From the NCBI GenBank assembly GCA_013335405.1, contig JAAXVR010000001.1:1-64000 (forward strand): a stretch of 64,000 nt of DNA. The letters are read 5' to 3'. This DNA is from Chlorobiaceae bacterium. GTDB lineage: Bacteria > Bacteroidota > Chlorobiia > Chlorobiales > Chlorobiaceae. The notes beneath the pieces were generated by a model, which had not been told where the DNA came from, made no database searches, and worked only from the letters and a program-made list of their open reading frames with translations. Shown here piece after piece: positions 17,603-27,514 of the stretch; position 1 is the first letter of the stretch, and every line of letters starts with the position of its first letter. The position numbers and the translations under genes were made by a program.

Positions 17603-19279
17603 ATGACCGGAATCCTTCTTCTCTGGCTTGCCCTCAGTCCTGTTCAGACCACCTCCGGGAGCCATGCTCCCGTTGTTCAGCAGCAACATCAACATCACGA
17701 TTCTGCTTCGGCAGCGACAGGCAATGCCGCTCTTGTGCGGAATCTTCCGGAAACCATCAGGAGTGTCATCAGGTCGAGCGGGGATAAATGGAAATTCAAC
17801 AGGCACCTCTACCAGTTCTATGCCGGAAGGCATTATCAGACAGTCTGGACCAGGTCAGGGATGGTGACCGAGTTGATTGCCGCTCTTGAAGCTGCTTACG
17901 ACGAAGGTCTCGATCCCCAGGACTACCATATAAAGGAGATACGGGAGCTGATTGCAGGTTTTCCATTGACCCTCGACAGGCAGGCATTGTACGATGTACT
18001 GCTTACCGATGCCTATCTGACGCTTGCCAGCCATCTTCATTACGGAAAGGTTGATCCCGGGCGGATGGAACCGACGTGGAACCCTGGAGATGATCTTTCA
18101 TACAGCGCTCTCGAGTACAGGCTTCAGAATGCCATCGCAACGAATCGGGTTGCGGCGGTTCTCCAGGAAATGCGACCTCAGCAGCAGCTTTACGGTGATT
18201 TAAAAAAAGGGCTTGCAAAGTATCGTTCGATCGCAAAATCCGGAGGCTGGCCTGCAGTTCCCGAAGGTCCTTCCCTGAAACCCGGCGATCGTGATCCGAG
18301 GGTCCTTTTCCTGCGCAAACGGCTTCAGGTATCCGGAGAACTCTCCTCCAGCGTGCAGGACACTTCGAAGGCATACAGTGGTGACATTGTTGAAGCTGTA
18401 AGGCAGTTCCAGAGGCACAACGGCATGGAACCGGACGGAGTGCTCGGGAGCGGAACCCTCAGGGCGATCAATGTTCCCGTCGATCGGAGAATCGATCAGC
18501 TTCGCATCAATCTGGAACGGTCCCGCTGGTTCCTCAACGATCTGGGATCGACCTACATCATGGTGAACATTCCTGATTTCTCCCTGAATTACGTCGAAAA
18601 CGGTACCAGGCTCTGGAACACCAGGGTCATCGTCGGGAAACCCAGCCGTGAAACACCGGTGTTCAAAGCGGATATGCAGTATATCATATTCAATCCCCAG
18701 TGGGTGATTCCTCCTACCATCCTCGAAAAGGATGCGCTTCCGTCGCTTCGCAGGAGTGCGGGCTATCTGGCACAGAAAAAACTCAGGGTTATCGACACGG
18801 AAGGTCATGTTGTCGATCCGGCCTCGGTCAACTGGAATGAATACTCCGCATCGAATTTCCCCTACAAGCTTCAGCAGACGGCCGGCGACCATGGTTCCCT
18901 CGGAAGGATCAAGTTCATGCTTCCGAACAGATATATCGTCTATCTGCACGATACTCCGTCAAAGGATCTGTTCCAGAAGAGTGTCAGGACATTCAGTTCG
19001 GGCTGTATCAGGGTAGAGAAACCACTCGACCTCGCCAGACTGGTGCTTCGCGACAGCGTGAAGTGGAGCGCTACCCGGATAAAGTCGGCAATCGGCACCG
19101 GCAGAACAAGTACCGTTGTTCTGCCGAAAAGGATACCGGTCTACATCCTGTATCTGACAGCAGTCCCTTCAGGTGAAGAGCTGTATTTCCGGGACGATGT
19201 CTATAATCGCGATGATACCCTGATCAAGGCCATGAGCAGGCGTGCTCCAGAAATCAAAAGCGGAGCCGCCAGCCTGTAA
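17603..19279 (+). CDS. L,D-transpeptidase of the YcbB/LdtD type
   Basis: 558 residues. A short hydrophobic N-terminus (ILLLWLALSPV) is the export signal. A scaffold domain follows (LYQFYAGRHYQTVW, then LLTDAYLTLASHLHYGKVDP). A peptidoglycan-binding type 1 domain spans about 227-295 with PRVLFLRKRLQ and VRQFQRHNGMEPDGVLG. The YkuD catalytic domain runs from about 305 to 490, with histidine at YLHDTPSKDLF near 448 and the catalytic cysteine in FSSGCIRVEKP near 467. This arrangement matches E. coli YcbB, which forms 3-3 cross-links. No ribosome-binding site is obvious. A terminator hairpin follows at 19402. Confidence 0.88.
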   Translation: MTGILLLWLALSPVQTTSGSHAPVVQQQHQHHDSASAATGNAALVRNLPETIRSVIRSSGDKWKFNRHLYQFYAGRHYQTVWTRSGMVTELIAALEAAYDEGLDPQDYHIKEIRELIAGFPLTLDRQALYDVLLTDAYLTLASHLHYGKVDPGRMEPTWNPGDDLSYSALEYRLQNAIATNRVAAVLQEMRPQQQLYGDLKKGLAKYRSIAKSGGWPAVPEGPSLKPGDRDPRVLFLRKRLQVSGELSSSVQDTSKAYSGDIVEAVRQFQRHNGMEPDGVLGSGTLRAINVPVDRRIDQLRINLERSRWFLNDLGSTYIMVNIPDFSLNYVENGTRLWNTRVIVGKPSRETPVFKADMQYIIFNPQWVIPPTILEKDALPSLRRSAGYLAQKKLRVIDTEGHVVDPASVNWNEYSASNFPYKLQQTAGDHGSLGRIKFMLPNRYIVYLHDTPSKDLFQKSVRTFSSGCIRVEKPLDLARLVLRDSVKWSATRIKSAIGTGRTSTVVLPKRIPVYILYLTAVPSGEELYFRDDVYNRDDTLIKAMSRRAPEIKSGAASL

Positions 19280-19401
19280 GCCCGGCGTCGAGAGCCGAAG
19301 GTTCCATGTGCCTGCGAATTGTCATCAGGCATGAAAACCGACCTGGACGTCGATACTCCCGGAAGTTTGCAGAGCTAATCACGAATTCATCACCACAGGA
19401 T

Positions 19402-19440
19402 GAGGCTGCCTCACGTTTTCTGACGGGACAGCCTCTTTTT
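19402..19440 (+). terminator. Rho-independent terminator after the L,D-transpeptidase genes
   Basis: GAGGCTG at 19402-19408 pairs with CAGCCTC at 19429-19435, then a T run. It lies 122 bases after the YcbB-type gene and between that gene and the convergent small secreted-protein gene. Confidence 0.7.
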
Positions 19441-19451
19441 CGTTTTTCAGC

Positions 19452-19802
19452 CTATGACCTGTTCCAGATGGAGCCGCCGAAGCCTCCGGTTTTGAAAATG
19501 GACTGCATCTGATTCTGATAGGGACCGGTCTGAAGGATAAGGATGCCTTCCTGCATGATCGATCCTTTCGGTACGTCTGCCCAGCGAAGGATTATCCTGT
19601 TTCCGTCGATGTATCCCGATGCGGTATTCGACCATCCCGGATTGTTCGGATTATGTTCACCGTACCAGAATACTTCTTTTCCAAGCTGACGGACATAGTA
19701 CGTTCCTCCGTCATTGCAGCTCCATCTTCCTGTCAGGTCCGCAAAGGCAAGCGAAGGAATGGAGAAGAGAACAATAAAAAGCAGCGCTTTCAACGTTTTC
19801 AT
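19452..19802 (-). CDS. Small secreted protein with WxCNDGGTYYVRQ motif
   Basis: 116 residues. A clear signal peptide (MKTLKALLFIVLFSIPSLAFA) is followed by a beta-rich domain: LTGRWSCNDGGTYYVRQLGKEVFWYGE, then GYIDGNRIILRWADVP near residue 68 and a glycine-rich end. Small secreted proteins with this W-x-C-N-D-G-G-x-Y-Y opening are scattered among environmental bacteria; the function is unknown, though the fold resembles lipocalin-like or META-like barrels. The gene is convergent with the L,D-transpeptidase operon. GGGAGGCC-type sequence just upstream of the ATG (plus-strand 19803-19812) can serve as its ribosome-binding site. Confidence 0.75.
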   Translation of the reverse strand: MKTLKALLFIVLFSIPSLAFADLTGRWSCNDGGTYYVRQLGKEVFWYGEHNPNNPGWSNTASGYIDGNRIILRWADVPKGSIMQEGILILQTGPYQNQMQSIFKTGGFGGSIWNRS

Positions 19803-20461
19803 GGGGCCTCCCTTGATTGGTTAGAGTAAAATTGGGGATGGGTAAGACGGAACGCTTTCTGTTTCAAAAGCAGAAAATCATGAACAGCCGGCACCGGTTA
19901 ATAATTCCCCTTTCAGGAAATCCACCATACCGTTGCGCGTAAGAGCCGTTAATCTGCCGGATAACGTTATCGTTATACAATATGATGATGCCTCCGGATT
20001 TTTCCGTTTGTTTTAAGAATTGAATAGCATCAATACAGAAAAGTATTTTCATTGATAGAGCAATGAATTTGGTTTTGTCGCAGTATGTCCAGAAACAATT
20101 GTTAACTGCTCGTCGTTTCATGTAATCATTGCTGACAATACCTCGATTTGATATGATATTATGATGTTTTTGTTAACTAATGTTCTTCATGTCAGGTGAG
20201 TCTCGGTCTTAAATGGCGTGTATATAAGTTATAAGCGCAGAGAAAGTGTAGTGAAACGCCATAAGTGGTTAAAAAATATGGAGGCTGAAAGGAGACTGCA
20301 CACTTTATAGATAAATTGCGTAAAAAAAATTTCTTGAGACTGTCAGTTATTCGTATATTTGCTCGTGTAGAATTTGTTGGTCAATTACACATAACCAAAT
20401 AAGAACGTATCGTTATGGGTATGTTTTTATTGATTGAAGTAAAAAAAGGAGAACAATTATC
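19803..20461. other. AT-rich intergenic stretch with no supported gene
   Basis: About 660 bases, visibly more AT-rich than the flanks, with poly-A and poly-T tracts. An 85-codon minus-strand frame (20121 to 19864) exists but its translation is rich in Cys, Phe and Lys with no domain, and it lacks a ribosome-binding site, so it is not called. The plus-strand part beyond 20330 is the leader of the beta-barrel gene. Confidence 0.55.
20334..20361 (+). promoter_or_regulatory. Promoter-like TTG...TATATTTG for the outer-membrane protein gene
   Basis: TATATTTG at 20354-20361 is a full match to TAnnTTTG. The nearest TTG is 17 bases before it, shorter than the 19-20 seen at other sites, so the -33 part is imperfect. 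The leader to the ATG at 20462 would be about 95 bases. Confidence 0.4.
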
Positions 20462-21025
20462 ATGAAAGCAACAAAAGCATTAGTGGCAGCAGGTCTCGCC
20501 GTCATGCTTGGCGCAGGAACTGCAATGGCAGTTGAAGGCCCGAACGTAGGTAAAGTGAGTATCGGTTATCAGGGCATGAATACAGCCGATGAAGAAGGTA
20601 ACTGGGGTCTTAATGGTGTAAGTGCCCGTTACTGGATAAACAACACAACAGCTATTGAAGGCAACTTCTTTTATGGAACTGATTCAGAAGAAGATCCTTA
20701 CGATACCGATGAATGGTCAACGGTCATGGGTACAGTCAAGGTTCTCTATGCACCTGTCGTAAAAGCGAACAGCCGCTTTTATGTAGGTCTGCAGGGCGGT
20801 CTTGGCAGCTTCAATTTTGAGGATCCAGATGAAGATGAATCGGATACATTCTGGATGGTCGAACCTCTTGTCGGTTTCGAGTATAACTTCCCTGGACTGA
20901 CAGAAATTGGTTTCAATGCTGAAGTTGGATATTCCTTCTACAGTGAAACACCTGACAACAGCTGGACTACCGAAGATAATGAGAGCGGTATTGCCTTTTC
21001 TTTCGGTGCTCACTACTACTTCTAA
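20462..21025 (+). CDS. Outer-membrane beta-barrel protein
   Basis: 187 residues with a classic signal peptide, MKATKALVAAGLAVMLGAGTAMA, and a mature part of alternating polar and hydrophobic residues ending in HYYF, the terminal aromatic typical of barrels inserted by the BAM system. It is very acidic, with Asp/Glu-rich loops (TDSEEDPYDTDEW, EDPDEDESD), as in OmpX/OprF-like small barrels. AAGGAG sits ten bases before the ATG. The codon choice and strong ribosome-binding site suggest high expression. A promoter-like element lies upstream and a strong terminator at 21074 follows. The natural role is not known. Confidence 0.8.
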   Translation: MKATKALVAAGLAVMLGAGTAMAVEGPNVGKVSIGYQGMNTADEEGNWGLNGVSARYWINNTTAIEGNFFYGTDSEEDPYDTDEWSTVMGTVKVLYAPVVKANSRFYVGLQGGLGSFNFEDPDEDESDTFWMVEPLVGFEYNFPGLTEIGFNAEVGYSFYSETPDNSWTTEDNESGIAFSFGAHYYF

Positions 21026-21073
21026 GTCGAGCGTTTGACCGGTTCTTCTTTGCGGTTTTCGACTGCAAACCCG

Positions 21074-21104
21074 AAAGCCCTGCTGTGCAAGCAGGGCTTT
21101 TTTT
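21074..21104 (+). terminator. Rho-independent terminator after the beta-barrel gene
   Basis: AGCCCTGCT (21076-21084), loop GTGCA, AGCAGGGCT (21090-21098), then a run of seven T. It separates the beta-barrel gene from the HD-domain gene 28 bases further on. Confidence 0.85.
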
Positions 21105-21131
21105 ATGCGAAACGGAGGAAAAATTATCTGC

Positions 21132-21674
21132 ATGAAATCTGTTATTGAGTCCCAAACCCTGCTCGATGAGCTTCTCGAAGGCGGCAGAAGCATTCTTGGC
21201 AGCGATTACGCCGGCTACCGGAACCACTGTCTGCGCGTTTTCAATTTCGCATACGCTCTTACAGGTGAAAGCGGCGAAAACTCCGACAAGCTTGCAATTG
21301 CTTCTTTTTTCCACGATTACGGTATCTGGGCGGAAGGAACGTTCGATTATCTCTCTCCCTCAAAAAAGCACGCAGCCTGTTTTCTCAGGGAAAAAGGCCT
21401 TGCAGGGTGGTGTGAAGAAATAAGCGAAATGATCGGCTGGCATCACAAGATAACGCCATATAAAGGGAATCCTTCATGGCTGGTGGAGTCATTCAGGAAA
21501 GCCGACTGGATAGACATCTCCGGGGGCATGCTTCGCTTCCGCCTGCCTGATGCTTTTGTCGCGGATGTCATGGATGCATTTCCGAACGAAGGATTCCATA
21601 AGATGCTGCTGACGCTGGCAAAAGCACGGTTTAAAACTCATCCGTTCAATCCGTTGCCGATGATGAGGCTTTAG
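21132..21674 (+). CDS. HD-domain phosphohydrolase-like protein
   Basis: 180 residues. The metal-binding pattern is visible as NHCLRVFNFAYAL (H near residue 36), the paired SFFHDYGIW (HD near residue 62), and MIGWHHKITPY near residue 101. HD proteins hydrolyse phosphate esters, often nucleotides, but the substrate cannot be told here. Met-rich start MKSVIESQTLLDELLEGG is chosen at 21132, with GGAGGA 12 bases upstream; an in-frame ATG at 21105 overlaps the terminator and is rejected. The gene is convergent with metH. Confidence 0.75.
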   Translation: MKSVIESQTLLDELLEGGRSILGSDYAGYRNHCLRVFNFAYALTGESGENSDKLAIASFFHDYGIWAEGTFDYLSPSKKHAACFLREKGLAGWCEEISEMIGWHHKITPYKGNPSWLVESFRKADWIDISGGMLRFRLPDAFVADVMDAFPNEGFHKMLLTLAKARFKTHPFNPLPMMRL

Positions 21675-21681
21675 GCGGGAA

Positions 21682-21702
21682 GTGGGATGTGGGATGTGGG
21701 AT
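21682..21702. repeat. Three tandem GTGGGAT units
   Basis: Three exact, contiguous copies of the heptamer GTGGGAT occur directly after the HD-domain gene stop and before the metH stop. Short tandem repeats such as this are prone to slippage; no function is assigned. Confidence 0.85.
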
Positions 21703-21764
21703 TGTAACTCAAGCCCCGGGAAACAGGGACCGGAAAGCACAACCGCTGCCGGCCCCTCCTTTTG

Positions 21765-24700
21765 TCAGGGGTTGTAGTTAAGAGCGGGTGCCAGCCATTT
21801 TTCCGCTTCCCCGACATCCATGCCTTTCCTTTTTGCGTAATCCTCGACCTGATCCCGGCCGATTTTTCCAAGAATGAAATATTTCGCTGCCGGATGGGCG
21901 AAATAGAAGCCGCTGACCGATGCAGCAGGATTCATGGCGAACGTTTCCGTAAGCGTAACGCCTGTTGCGGTTTCCGCGTTGAGCAGGTCGAACAGTGCGG
22001 CTTTTTCCGTATGGTCGGGACATGCCGGATAGCCGGGTGCCGGACGGATTCCCCGATATTTTTCCGAAATCAGCTCATGTATTTGGAATTCTTCATCCGG
22101 AGCGTACCCCCAGATGTCACGGCGCACTTTTTCATGCAGCATCTCGGCGAAAGCCTCTGCAAGGCGATCTGCAAGCGCCTGCGTCATGATCCGGCGGTAG
22201 TCGTCATGCTCCCCGGCGAAACGCTTCAGGGTCTTTTCGATACCGAGTCCCGCGGTTACCACAAAGCCGCCGATATGATCGGCGATACCGCTTTCGCGGG
22301 ATGCGATAAAATCGGCGAGCGCGAGGTTCGGTTCTCCTTTTTCCTTTTTCTGCTGCTGTCGCAGGGTATGCAGGGTGACCAGCACGTTCGAGCGGGATTC
22401 GTCGGTATAGACTTCGATATCGTCGCCCTGCCCGTTTGCCGGAAAGATGCCCGCGATACCTTTCAGGCCGAGCAGGTTTTCCTTCGAGATCCGGTCGAGC
22501 AGGTCTGCCGCATCGTCGTAAAGTTTCCTTGCTTCGATGCCGAAACGTGCGTCGTCGAAGATGCGCGGATACTGCCCGTGCAGCTCCCATGCTGCAAAAA
22601 ACGGTGTCCAGTCGATATAGGGTCGCAGATCGGCCGCAGTGACGTTTTCGAGAAGCGTTATGCCCGGTTTGAGCGGGTTATGGATCGTCGAAGCGTCGAA
22701 ACGGAGCGAAAGCCGGTTGCGGCGGGCTTCGTCGATCGTGACGAACGATGCAGATGCGTTGCGGGCTGCGTGGCTTTCCCTGAGTGCTGTCTGATCGATT
22801 TTCAGCTTTGCAAGGTAAGCGTCCTTCAATATCGGGTTGAGCAGGCTGCTGACGACAGGAACGCTACGTGAAGCGTCGAGAACCTGAATGACCGGGCCGG
22901 AATAGACGGGCGCGATTTTTACTGCCGTATGCACTTTCGACGTTGTCGCTCCGCCGATCAGGAGAGGGATCCGCATGCCGCGGCGTTCCATTTCGGATGC
23001 AACGTGCACCATTTCGTCGAGCGACGGGGTAATGAGCCCGCTCAGGCCGAGTAGATCCGCTTTTTCCCGTTCGGCTGCATCGAGGATCTTGTCGCAGGGC
23101 ATCATGACACCGATATCGACCACTTCGTAATTGTTGCAGGAGAGTACAACCGAAACAATATTCTTTCCGATGTCGTGCACGTCCCCTTTGACTGTTGCAA
23201 GCAGCACTTTCGCTGCGGGGCGGCTGTCCTTCCGTTCGGCTTTCTCCTTTTCTATGAAAGGCAGGAGGTGGGCGACGGAGCGCTTCATGACGCGGGCACT
23301 TTTGACGACCTGAGGCAGGAACATCCTTCCGTCGGCAAAGAGGTCGCCGATTTCGTTCATGCCGTCCATGAGCGGGCCTTCGATGACCTGGAGGGCGCTT
23401 GGAAAAAGCTTGCGGGCTTCTTCGGTGTCCTCTTCGATATATTCGACAATTCCCTTGATGAGCGCATGGCGAAGCCGTTCGGCAACAGAAGAGTTCCTCC
23501 ATTCGGCAGCTTTCGCTTCGGCTTTTTCGCCGCCTTCACGGACGGTTTCGGCGAATGCCACGAGGCGTTCGGTAGCATCGGGTCTGCGGTTGAGCAGCAC
23601 ATCCTCGACATGCACCAGCAATTGAGGGTCTATGTCTTCATAGATTGCGAGCTGGCCTGCATTGACGATGCCCATGTCGAGCCCGGCATGGATGGCGTGG
23701 AAAAGGAATGCGGCATGCATGGCTTCCCTGACGTTTTCATTGCCGCGGAATGAAAAAGAGACGTTGCTTATGCCGCCCGAAACTTTGGCATGAGGAAGAT
23801 GTTCCTTGATCCAGCGTACCGAGCGGATGAAATCGAGTGCGTAGTTGTTGTGCTCTTCGATACCGGTTGCCACGGTCAGTACGTTCGGGTCGAAAATGAT
23901 GTCCTCGGGCGGGAATCCGACTTCGATGGTCAGAATATCGTAAGCACGTTTGCAGATTTCGATACGGCGCTCGAACGAATCGGCCTGTCCTTCTTCGTCG
24001 AACGCCATAACGACGGCTGCCGCCCCGTACTGGAGGATTTTCCGGGCACGTTCCCTGAAAAGCTCTTCTCCTTCCTTGAGGCTGATGGAGTTCACGATGC
24101 TTTTGCCCTGGACGCACTGCAGGCCGCTTTCGATGACCTGCCATTTCGAGCTGTCGATCATGACAGGGACGCGAGAAATTTCAGGCTCCGAGGCAACGAG
24201 GTTCAGGAACTCCTTCATGACTTTTTCAGAGTCGAGCATACCTTCGTCAACGTTCACATCGATGACCTGGGCGCCGCTCTCGACTTGCTGGCGTGCGATG
24301 GAGAGAGCTTCGTCGTACTTCGATTCCTTGATGAGGCGTGCGAATTTTTTCGAACCTGTCACATTGGTGCGCTCGCCGATGTTGATGAAGCCCGTTGTGC
24401 TGTTTACCCTGAGAGGTTCGAGGCCCGAGAGCAGCAGCTCGTGTTTTTTTACCGGCCTGCAACGCGGTTTCAAAGGTTTGACTGCTTCCGCGATTGCCCT
24501 GATATGGTCCGGCGTCGTGCCGCAGCATCCGCCGACAATGTTCACAAAACCTGATTCGGCAAAGCCGGCGATCTGGGCCGCCATATATTCAGGCGAGTCG
24601 TCGTACTGGCCGAACTCGTTCGGAAGACCGGCATTGGGATAGACGCTGATGTAACTTTCGGCTATGCCTGCAAGGGATTCGATGAAAGGCCTCATCTGTT

Positions 24701-25448
24701 TGGAGCCGAGCGCACAGTTGAGTCCGACGCTCATGAGGTCAGGCATATGGGCGATCGAAATCCAGAACGCTTCGGTAGTCTGGCCTGAAAGTGTGCGGCC
24801 GCTGGCATCCACGACGGTTCCTGAAACCATGACGGGAACCCTCCAGGCGGAAGAGAGGAAAAACACTTCGATGGCGAAAAGCGCGGCCTTGCAGTTCAGG
24901 GTGTCGAACACCGTTTCGACGAGCAGCAGGTCTACGTCTCCATTCCTGAGTCCTTCGAGTTGCACCAGGTAGTTGTCGACGACTTCGCGGAAGCTCACTG
25001 CCCGATAACCGGGATTCGTGACATCGGGTGACAGTGAAAGGGTCTTGTTGGTGGGGCCGATCGAGCCTGCAACGAACCGGGGCTTTTCAGGTGTTTTTGC
25101 CGTATATTCGTCAGCTGCTTTCCTGGCAAGAAGGGCCGCCTGAATGTTCAGTTCCCTTACGACATCCTCGGTATGATAGTCTGCCTGGGAAATAGGGTTC
25201 GCATTGAAGGTATTGGTTTCGATAATATCCGAGCCCGCCTCGAGGAAGTCGCAGTGTATCTCATAAATGACATCGGGACAGGTGAGTACGAGGAGATCAT
25301 TGTTGCCGAGGAGGGGATGGGAGTGCGAAGTGAACCGCGTGCCCCTGTAATCTTCCTCCTTCAGTTTCCGGCGCTGGATCATGGTGCCCATGGCGCCGTC
25401 CAGCACGAGGATGCGTTGTTCGAGCAGGTTGAAAAGTGTGTCCTTCAT
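21765..25448 (-). CDS. metH: Cobalamin-dependent methionine synthase
   Basis: 1227 residues, full length. It transfers methyl from 5-methyltetrahydrofolate through cobalamin to homocysteine. Modules in order: homocysteine-binding barrel with the zinc cysteines in LNCALGSK and [10 protein letters not shown] (near 310); pterin-binding barrel beginning [18 protein letters not shown]; cobalamin cap; B12 domain with [11 protein letters not shown] carrying the cobalt-ligating histidine; and a C-terminal activation domain with [15 protein letters not shown] that binds S-adenosylmethionine. No cobalamin riboswitch consensus is visible in the 290 bases upstream; that gap instead holds a palindromic repeat at 25595. 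It is convergent with the HD-domain gene. Confidence 0.96.
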   Translation of the reverse strand: MKDTLFNLLEQRILVLDGAMGTMIQRRKLKEEDYRGTRFTSHSHPLLGNNDLLVLTCPDVIYEIHCDFLEAGSDIIETNTFNANPISQADYHTEDVVRELNIQAALLARKAADEYTAKTPEKPRFVAGSIGPTNKTLSLSPDVTNPGYRAVSFREVVDNYLVQLEGLRNGDVDLLLVETVFDTLNCKAALFAIEVFFLSSAWRVPVMVSGTVVDASGRTLSGQTTEAFWISIAHMPDLMSVGLNCALGSKQMRPFIESLAGIAESYISVYPNAGLPNEFGQYDDSPEYMAAQIAGFAESGFVNIVGGCCGTTPDHIRAIAEAVKPLKPRCRPVKKHELLLSGLEPLRVNSTTGFINIGERTNVTGSKKFARLIKESKYDEALSIARQQVESGAQVIDVNVDEGMLDSEKVMKEFLNLVASEPEISRVPVMIDSSKWQVIESGLQCVQGKSIVNSISLKEGEELFRERARKILQYGAAAVVMAFDEEGQADSFERRIEICKRAYDILTIEVGFPPEDIIFDPNVLTVATGIEEHNNYALDFIRSVRWIKEHLPHAKVSGGISNVSFSFRGNENVREAMHAAFLFHAIHAGLDMGIVNAGQLAIYEDIDPQLLVHVEDVLLNRRPDATERLVAFAETVREGGEKAEAKAAEWRNSSVAERLRHALIKGIVEYIEEDTEEARKLFPSALQVIEGPLMDGMNEIGDLFADGRMFLPQVVKSARVMKRSVAHLLPFIEKEKAERKDSRPAAKVLLATVKGDVHDIGKNIVSVVLSCNNYEVVDIGVMMPCDKILDAAEREKADLLGLSGLITPSLDEMVHVASEMERRGMRIPLLIGGATTSKVHTAVKIAPVYSGPVIQVLDASRSVPVVSSLLNPILKDAYLAKLKIDQTALRESHAARNASASFVTIDEARRNRLSLRFDASTIHNPLKPGITLLENVTAADLRPYIDWTPFFAAWELHGQYPRIFDDARFGIEARKLYDDAADLLDRISKENLLGLKGIAGIFPANGQGDDIEVYTDESRSNVLVTLHTLRQQQKKEKGEPNLALADFIASRESGIADHIGGFVVTAGLGIEKTLKRFAGEHDDYRRIMTQALADRLAEAFAEMLHEKVRRDIWGYAPDEEFQIHELISEKYRGIRPAPGYPACPDHTEKAALFDLLNAETATGVTLTETFAMNPAASVSGFYFAHPAAKYFILGKIGRDQVEDYAKRKGMDVGEAEKWLAPALNYNP

Positions 25449-25594
25449 GCAATGAGGCTGAATGCATTAAAAAAAAAGAATATAAGGGATTTCGAGTCAA
25501 ATCCATTGTCCTGAAGCTGCTGGAAGAGGGTTTTGCCGTTATTGCTCCGGAGATCAGAACTGTCAATCCTGCTTAGCAACAATAACTTCGATTT

Positions 25595-25684
25595 TGTCAT
25601 TCTGAGCAAAGTGAAGAATCCATAACTTATTGTTTAGTAACCTAATGGATTCTTCATTCCGCTACGCTTCATTGCGGAATGACA
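25595..25684. repeat. Palindromic intergenic repeat (REP/MITE-like)
   Basis: The left arm (from TGTCATTCTGAGCAAAG and ending GAAGAATCCAT) and the right arm (ATGGATTCTTCATTCC and ending GAATGACA) form a long imperfect inverted repeat around an AT-rich centre. Elements with the CATTCTGAGCxxAGxGAAGAATC core are known as dispersed repeats in several bacterial groups. It separates metH from the esterase-mnmA operon. Only one copy was seen in this window. Confidence 0.7.
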
Positions 25685-25738
25685 GCCCCGTGCCCTGGAT
25701 TTGCTTGCGACTTATTGATGTGGGACCAATAATTACGA

Positions 25739-26413
25739 TCACGCTTTTCTTTCTGTTTGGGGTACTTTTTCCTCCAGCCATGAGCGTACGAGCCTGATAC
25801 CTTCTTCCGGGATCTGATGAGCGACCGGGTATTCGCGATAGACAAGGTCGCGGACATGCTGTTGCAGCCATTCGTTCGCCTGCCGTCCTTTTTCTATCGG
25901 CAGGATATCGTCGTAAAGACCATGCATGACAAGGAACGGCAGGCTTTGCAACTCAGGCTTCAGTTCAGCCTGCAGGGAGTTTCCGGGAAGCTGGCCACTC
26001 AGTGCCATGACACCGTGAAGCAGTTCCGGCGCGTGGAACGCGGTGAGGTAGCTCATGACTGTTCCCTGGCTGAAACCCAGGAGATAGATTTTGTTGCCGG
26101 ACGGCCTGTATTCGCTGATGAGTTCCCTGATGAACACGATGAGCTTGTCGCGGGCATCGGCTGCGGCATCGTAATCGACAGTGATACCGTTGGGGGTGAA
26201 TGCTATCGGGAACCAGCCGAACATGCCGAAATCGAGAAAAACCGGGGCGCGTGCACTGATGTAGCGCATACCTTGAAGGAGCAGGGGAGAAAGCTGCATC
26301 AGGTCTTTTTCGTTGCTTCCGTAACCATGGAGCATGAGCATGAGCGGTGCGTTTTCTGGCTTTACCGGTGGAAAATCCAGAAAGGTCAGGGAAAGGTTTC
26401 TGCGCTGAAGCAT
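25739..26413 (-). CDS. Alpha/beta hydrolase, carboxylesterase/phospholipase family
   Basis: 224 residues of the YpfH/acyl-protein-thioesterase group. The nucleophile motif is LLGFSQGTVMS (serine near residue 115), the acid in MHGLYDDILPI, and the catalytic histidine at PVAHQIPEEG. The LMLMLHGYGSNEKDLM opening supplies the oxyanion region. Substrates in this family range from esters to acylated proteins. The gene starts 12 bases after the end of mnmA on the same strand, so it is the last gene of an mgtE-ETF-QO-mnmA-esterase run. The palindromic repeat follows. Confidence 0.85.
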   Translation of the reverse strand: MLQRRNLSLTFLDFPPVKPENAPLMLMLHGYGSNEKDLMQLSPLLLQGMRYISARAPVFLDFGMFGWFPIAFTPNGITVDYDAAADARDKLIVFIRELISEYRPSGNKIYLLGFSQGTVMSYLTAFHAPELLHGVMALSGQLPGNSLQAELKPELQSLPFLVMHGLYDDILPIEKGRQANEWLQQHVRDLVYREYPVAHQIPEEGIRLVRSWLEEKVPQTERKA

Positions 26414-26425
26414 GACCGTGTTTGA

Positions 26426-27511
26426 TTATTGAGGGATCTCTTTGACGATGCCGGAGATAAACCCACCGCCAAGCAGCTCGTCGTTGCGGTAAAACACAGC
26501 AGCCTGACCGGAAGCCACTGCGTTTTTTGGGATTTCAAAAGTGATCGAGACCGACTCGTCCCGCATGGGTTCTATGGTGCAGGGTGTTTGTGCGTCGCGG
26601 TAACGGATTTTAGCGGAAGCTTTCAGGGGCGTGCATGGCTTTTCGATACCAGTCCAGTTGAGTCCGGTGACAAGGATTTTTCTGCTTTCGAGCGAAGATT
26701 TTTTTCCGACATGGATGCGGTTGTGTTCCGGGTCCAGTGCGTTGACGTAGAGCGCTTCCTTTGCTGAAACGCCCAGTCCCCGGCGCTGTCCGATCGTATA
26801 GAAAGGGTATCCCTGGTGCTTTCCGATGATCCTGCCTTCTTCATCAACCACATCGCCTCCTGCGACTTGATCCGCGAGACCCGGGACGGCGTTTTTCAGA
26901 TAGCTGCAGTAATCGTCCTGCGGTACGAAACAGATCTCCTGGCTTTCCTTTTTTTCAGCGGCTTTTACACCGAAGGAACGTGCCAGAGCGCGAACTTCGG
27001 GTTTGGTGAGTTTTCCGAGGGGAAAAAGGGTCCTGGACAGGTCTTCCTGAGTGAGCATCCAGAGGAAATAGCTCTGGTCTTTCTCCGGATCGGCTCCTTT
27101 GTAAAGACGGTAGCGGTCCTCGCTGAATTCCGTGACGGCATAGTGGCCTGTTGCCACGTAATCGGCGCCGAGAAGCTTTGCCCCTTCGACAAGGCCGAAC
27201 CATTTGACCTTTTTGTTGCATACCATGCAGGGGTTCGGTGTCTTGCCGCCCAGATAGTCCTCCTGGAAATAGCTGATGACCTCGTCCCTGAACCTGCCGC
27301 TCAGGTTGAGACTGAAAACCGGTATCCGGTAGTCCGGATGGTCGCTGATGACGAGTGGTGAGGGTTGCAGGAGAGGATGGTTGTCGACAGCGTCGAGCAC
27401 GCGTATGTTCAGGCCGGTAACCGTGTATCCCTCCCTGGCGAGGAGACATGCGGCAACCGCTGAATCCACTCCTCCCGATATGCCGACAACAATGTTTTTC
27501 TGCCTGTTCAT
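26426..27511 (-). CDS. mnmA: tRNA-specific 2-thiouridylase
   Basis: 361 residues. It puts sulfur on uridine 34 of Lys, Glu and Gln tRNAs. The PP-loop SGGVDSAVAACLL is at residue 11, the first catalytic cysteine in KTPNPCMVCNKKVKW near residue 94, and the second in ESQEICFVPQDDYCSYL near 190, followed by GKHQGYPFYTIGQRRGLGV. These are the standard signatures and the length is typical. The start codon lies only three bases beyond the stop of the ETF-quinone oxidoreductase homologue, so the genes are co-transcribed. Confidence 0.95.
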   Translation of the reverse strand: MNRQKNIVVGISGGVDSAVAACLLAREGYTVTGLNIRVLDAVDNHPLLQPSPLVISDHPDYRIPVFSLNLSGRFRDEVISYFQEDYLGGKTPNPCMVCNKKVKWFGLVEGAKLLGADYVATGHYAVTEFSEDRYRLYKGADPEKDQSYFLWMLTQEDLSRTLFPLGKLTKPEVRALARSFGVKAAEKKESQEICFVPQDDYCSYLKNAVPGLADQVAGGDVVDEEGRIIGKHQGYPFYTIGQRRGLGVSAKEALYVNALDPEHNRIHVGKKSSLESRKILVTGLNWTGIEKPCTPLKASAKIRYRDAQTPCTIEPMRDESVSITFEIPKNAVASGQAAVFYRNDELLGGGFISGIVKEIPQ

Positions 27512-27514
27512 GAC

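Noticed and set aside
19864-20121. 85-codon minus-strand open frame
   Set aside because: Unusual composition, no domain, no ribosome-binding site and within an AT-rich gap; probably chance.
25449-25738. Possible cobalamin or SAM riboswitch upstream of metH
   Set aside because: No B12-box (GCCACTG) or SAM-I core could be found; the gap holds a palindromic repeat instead.
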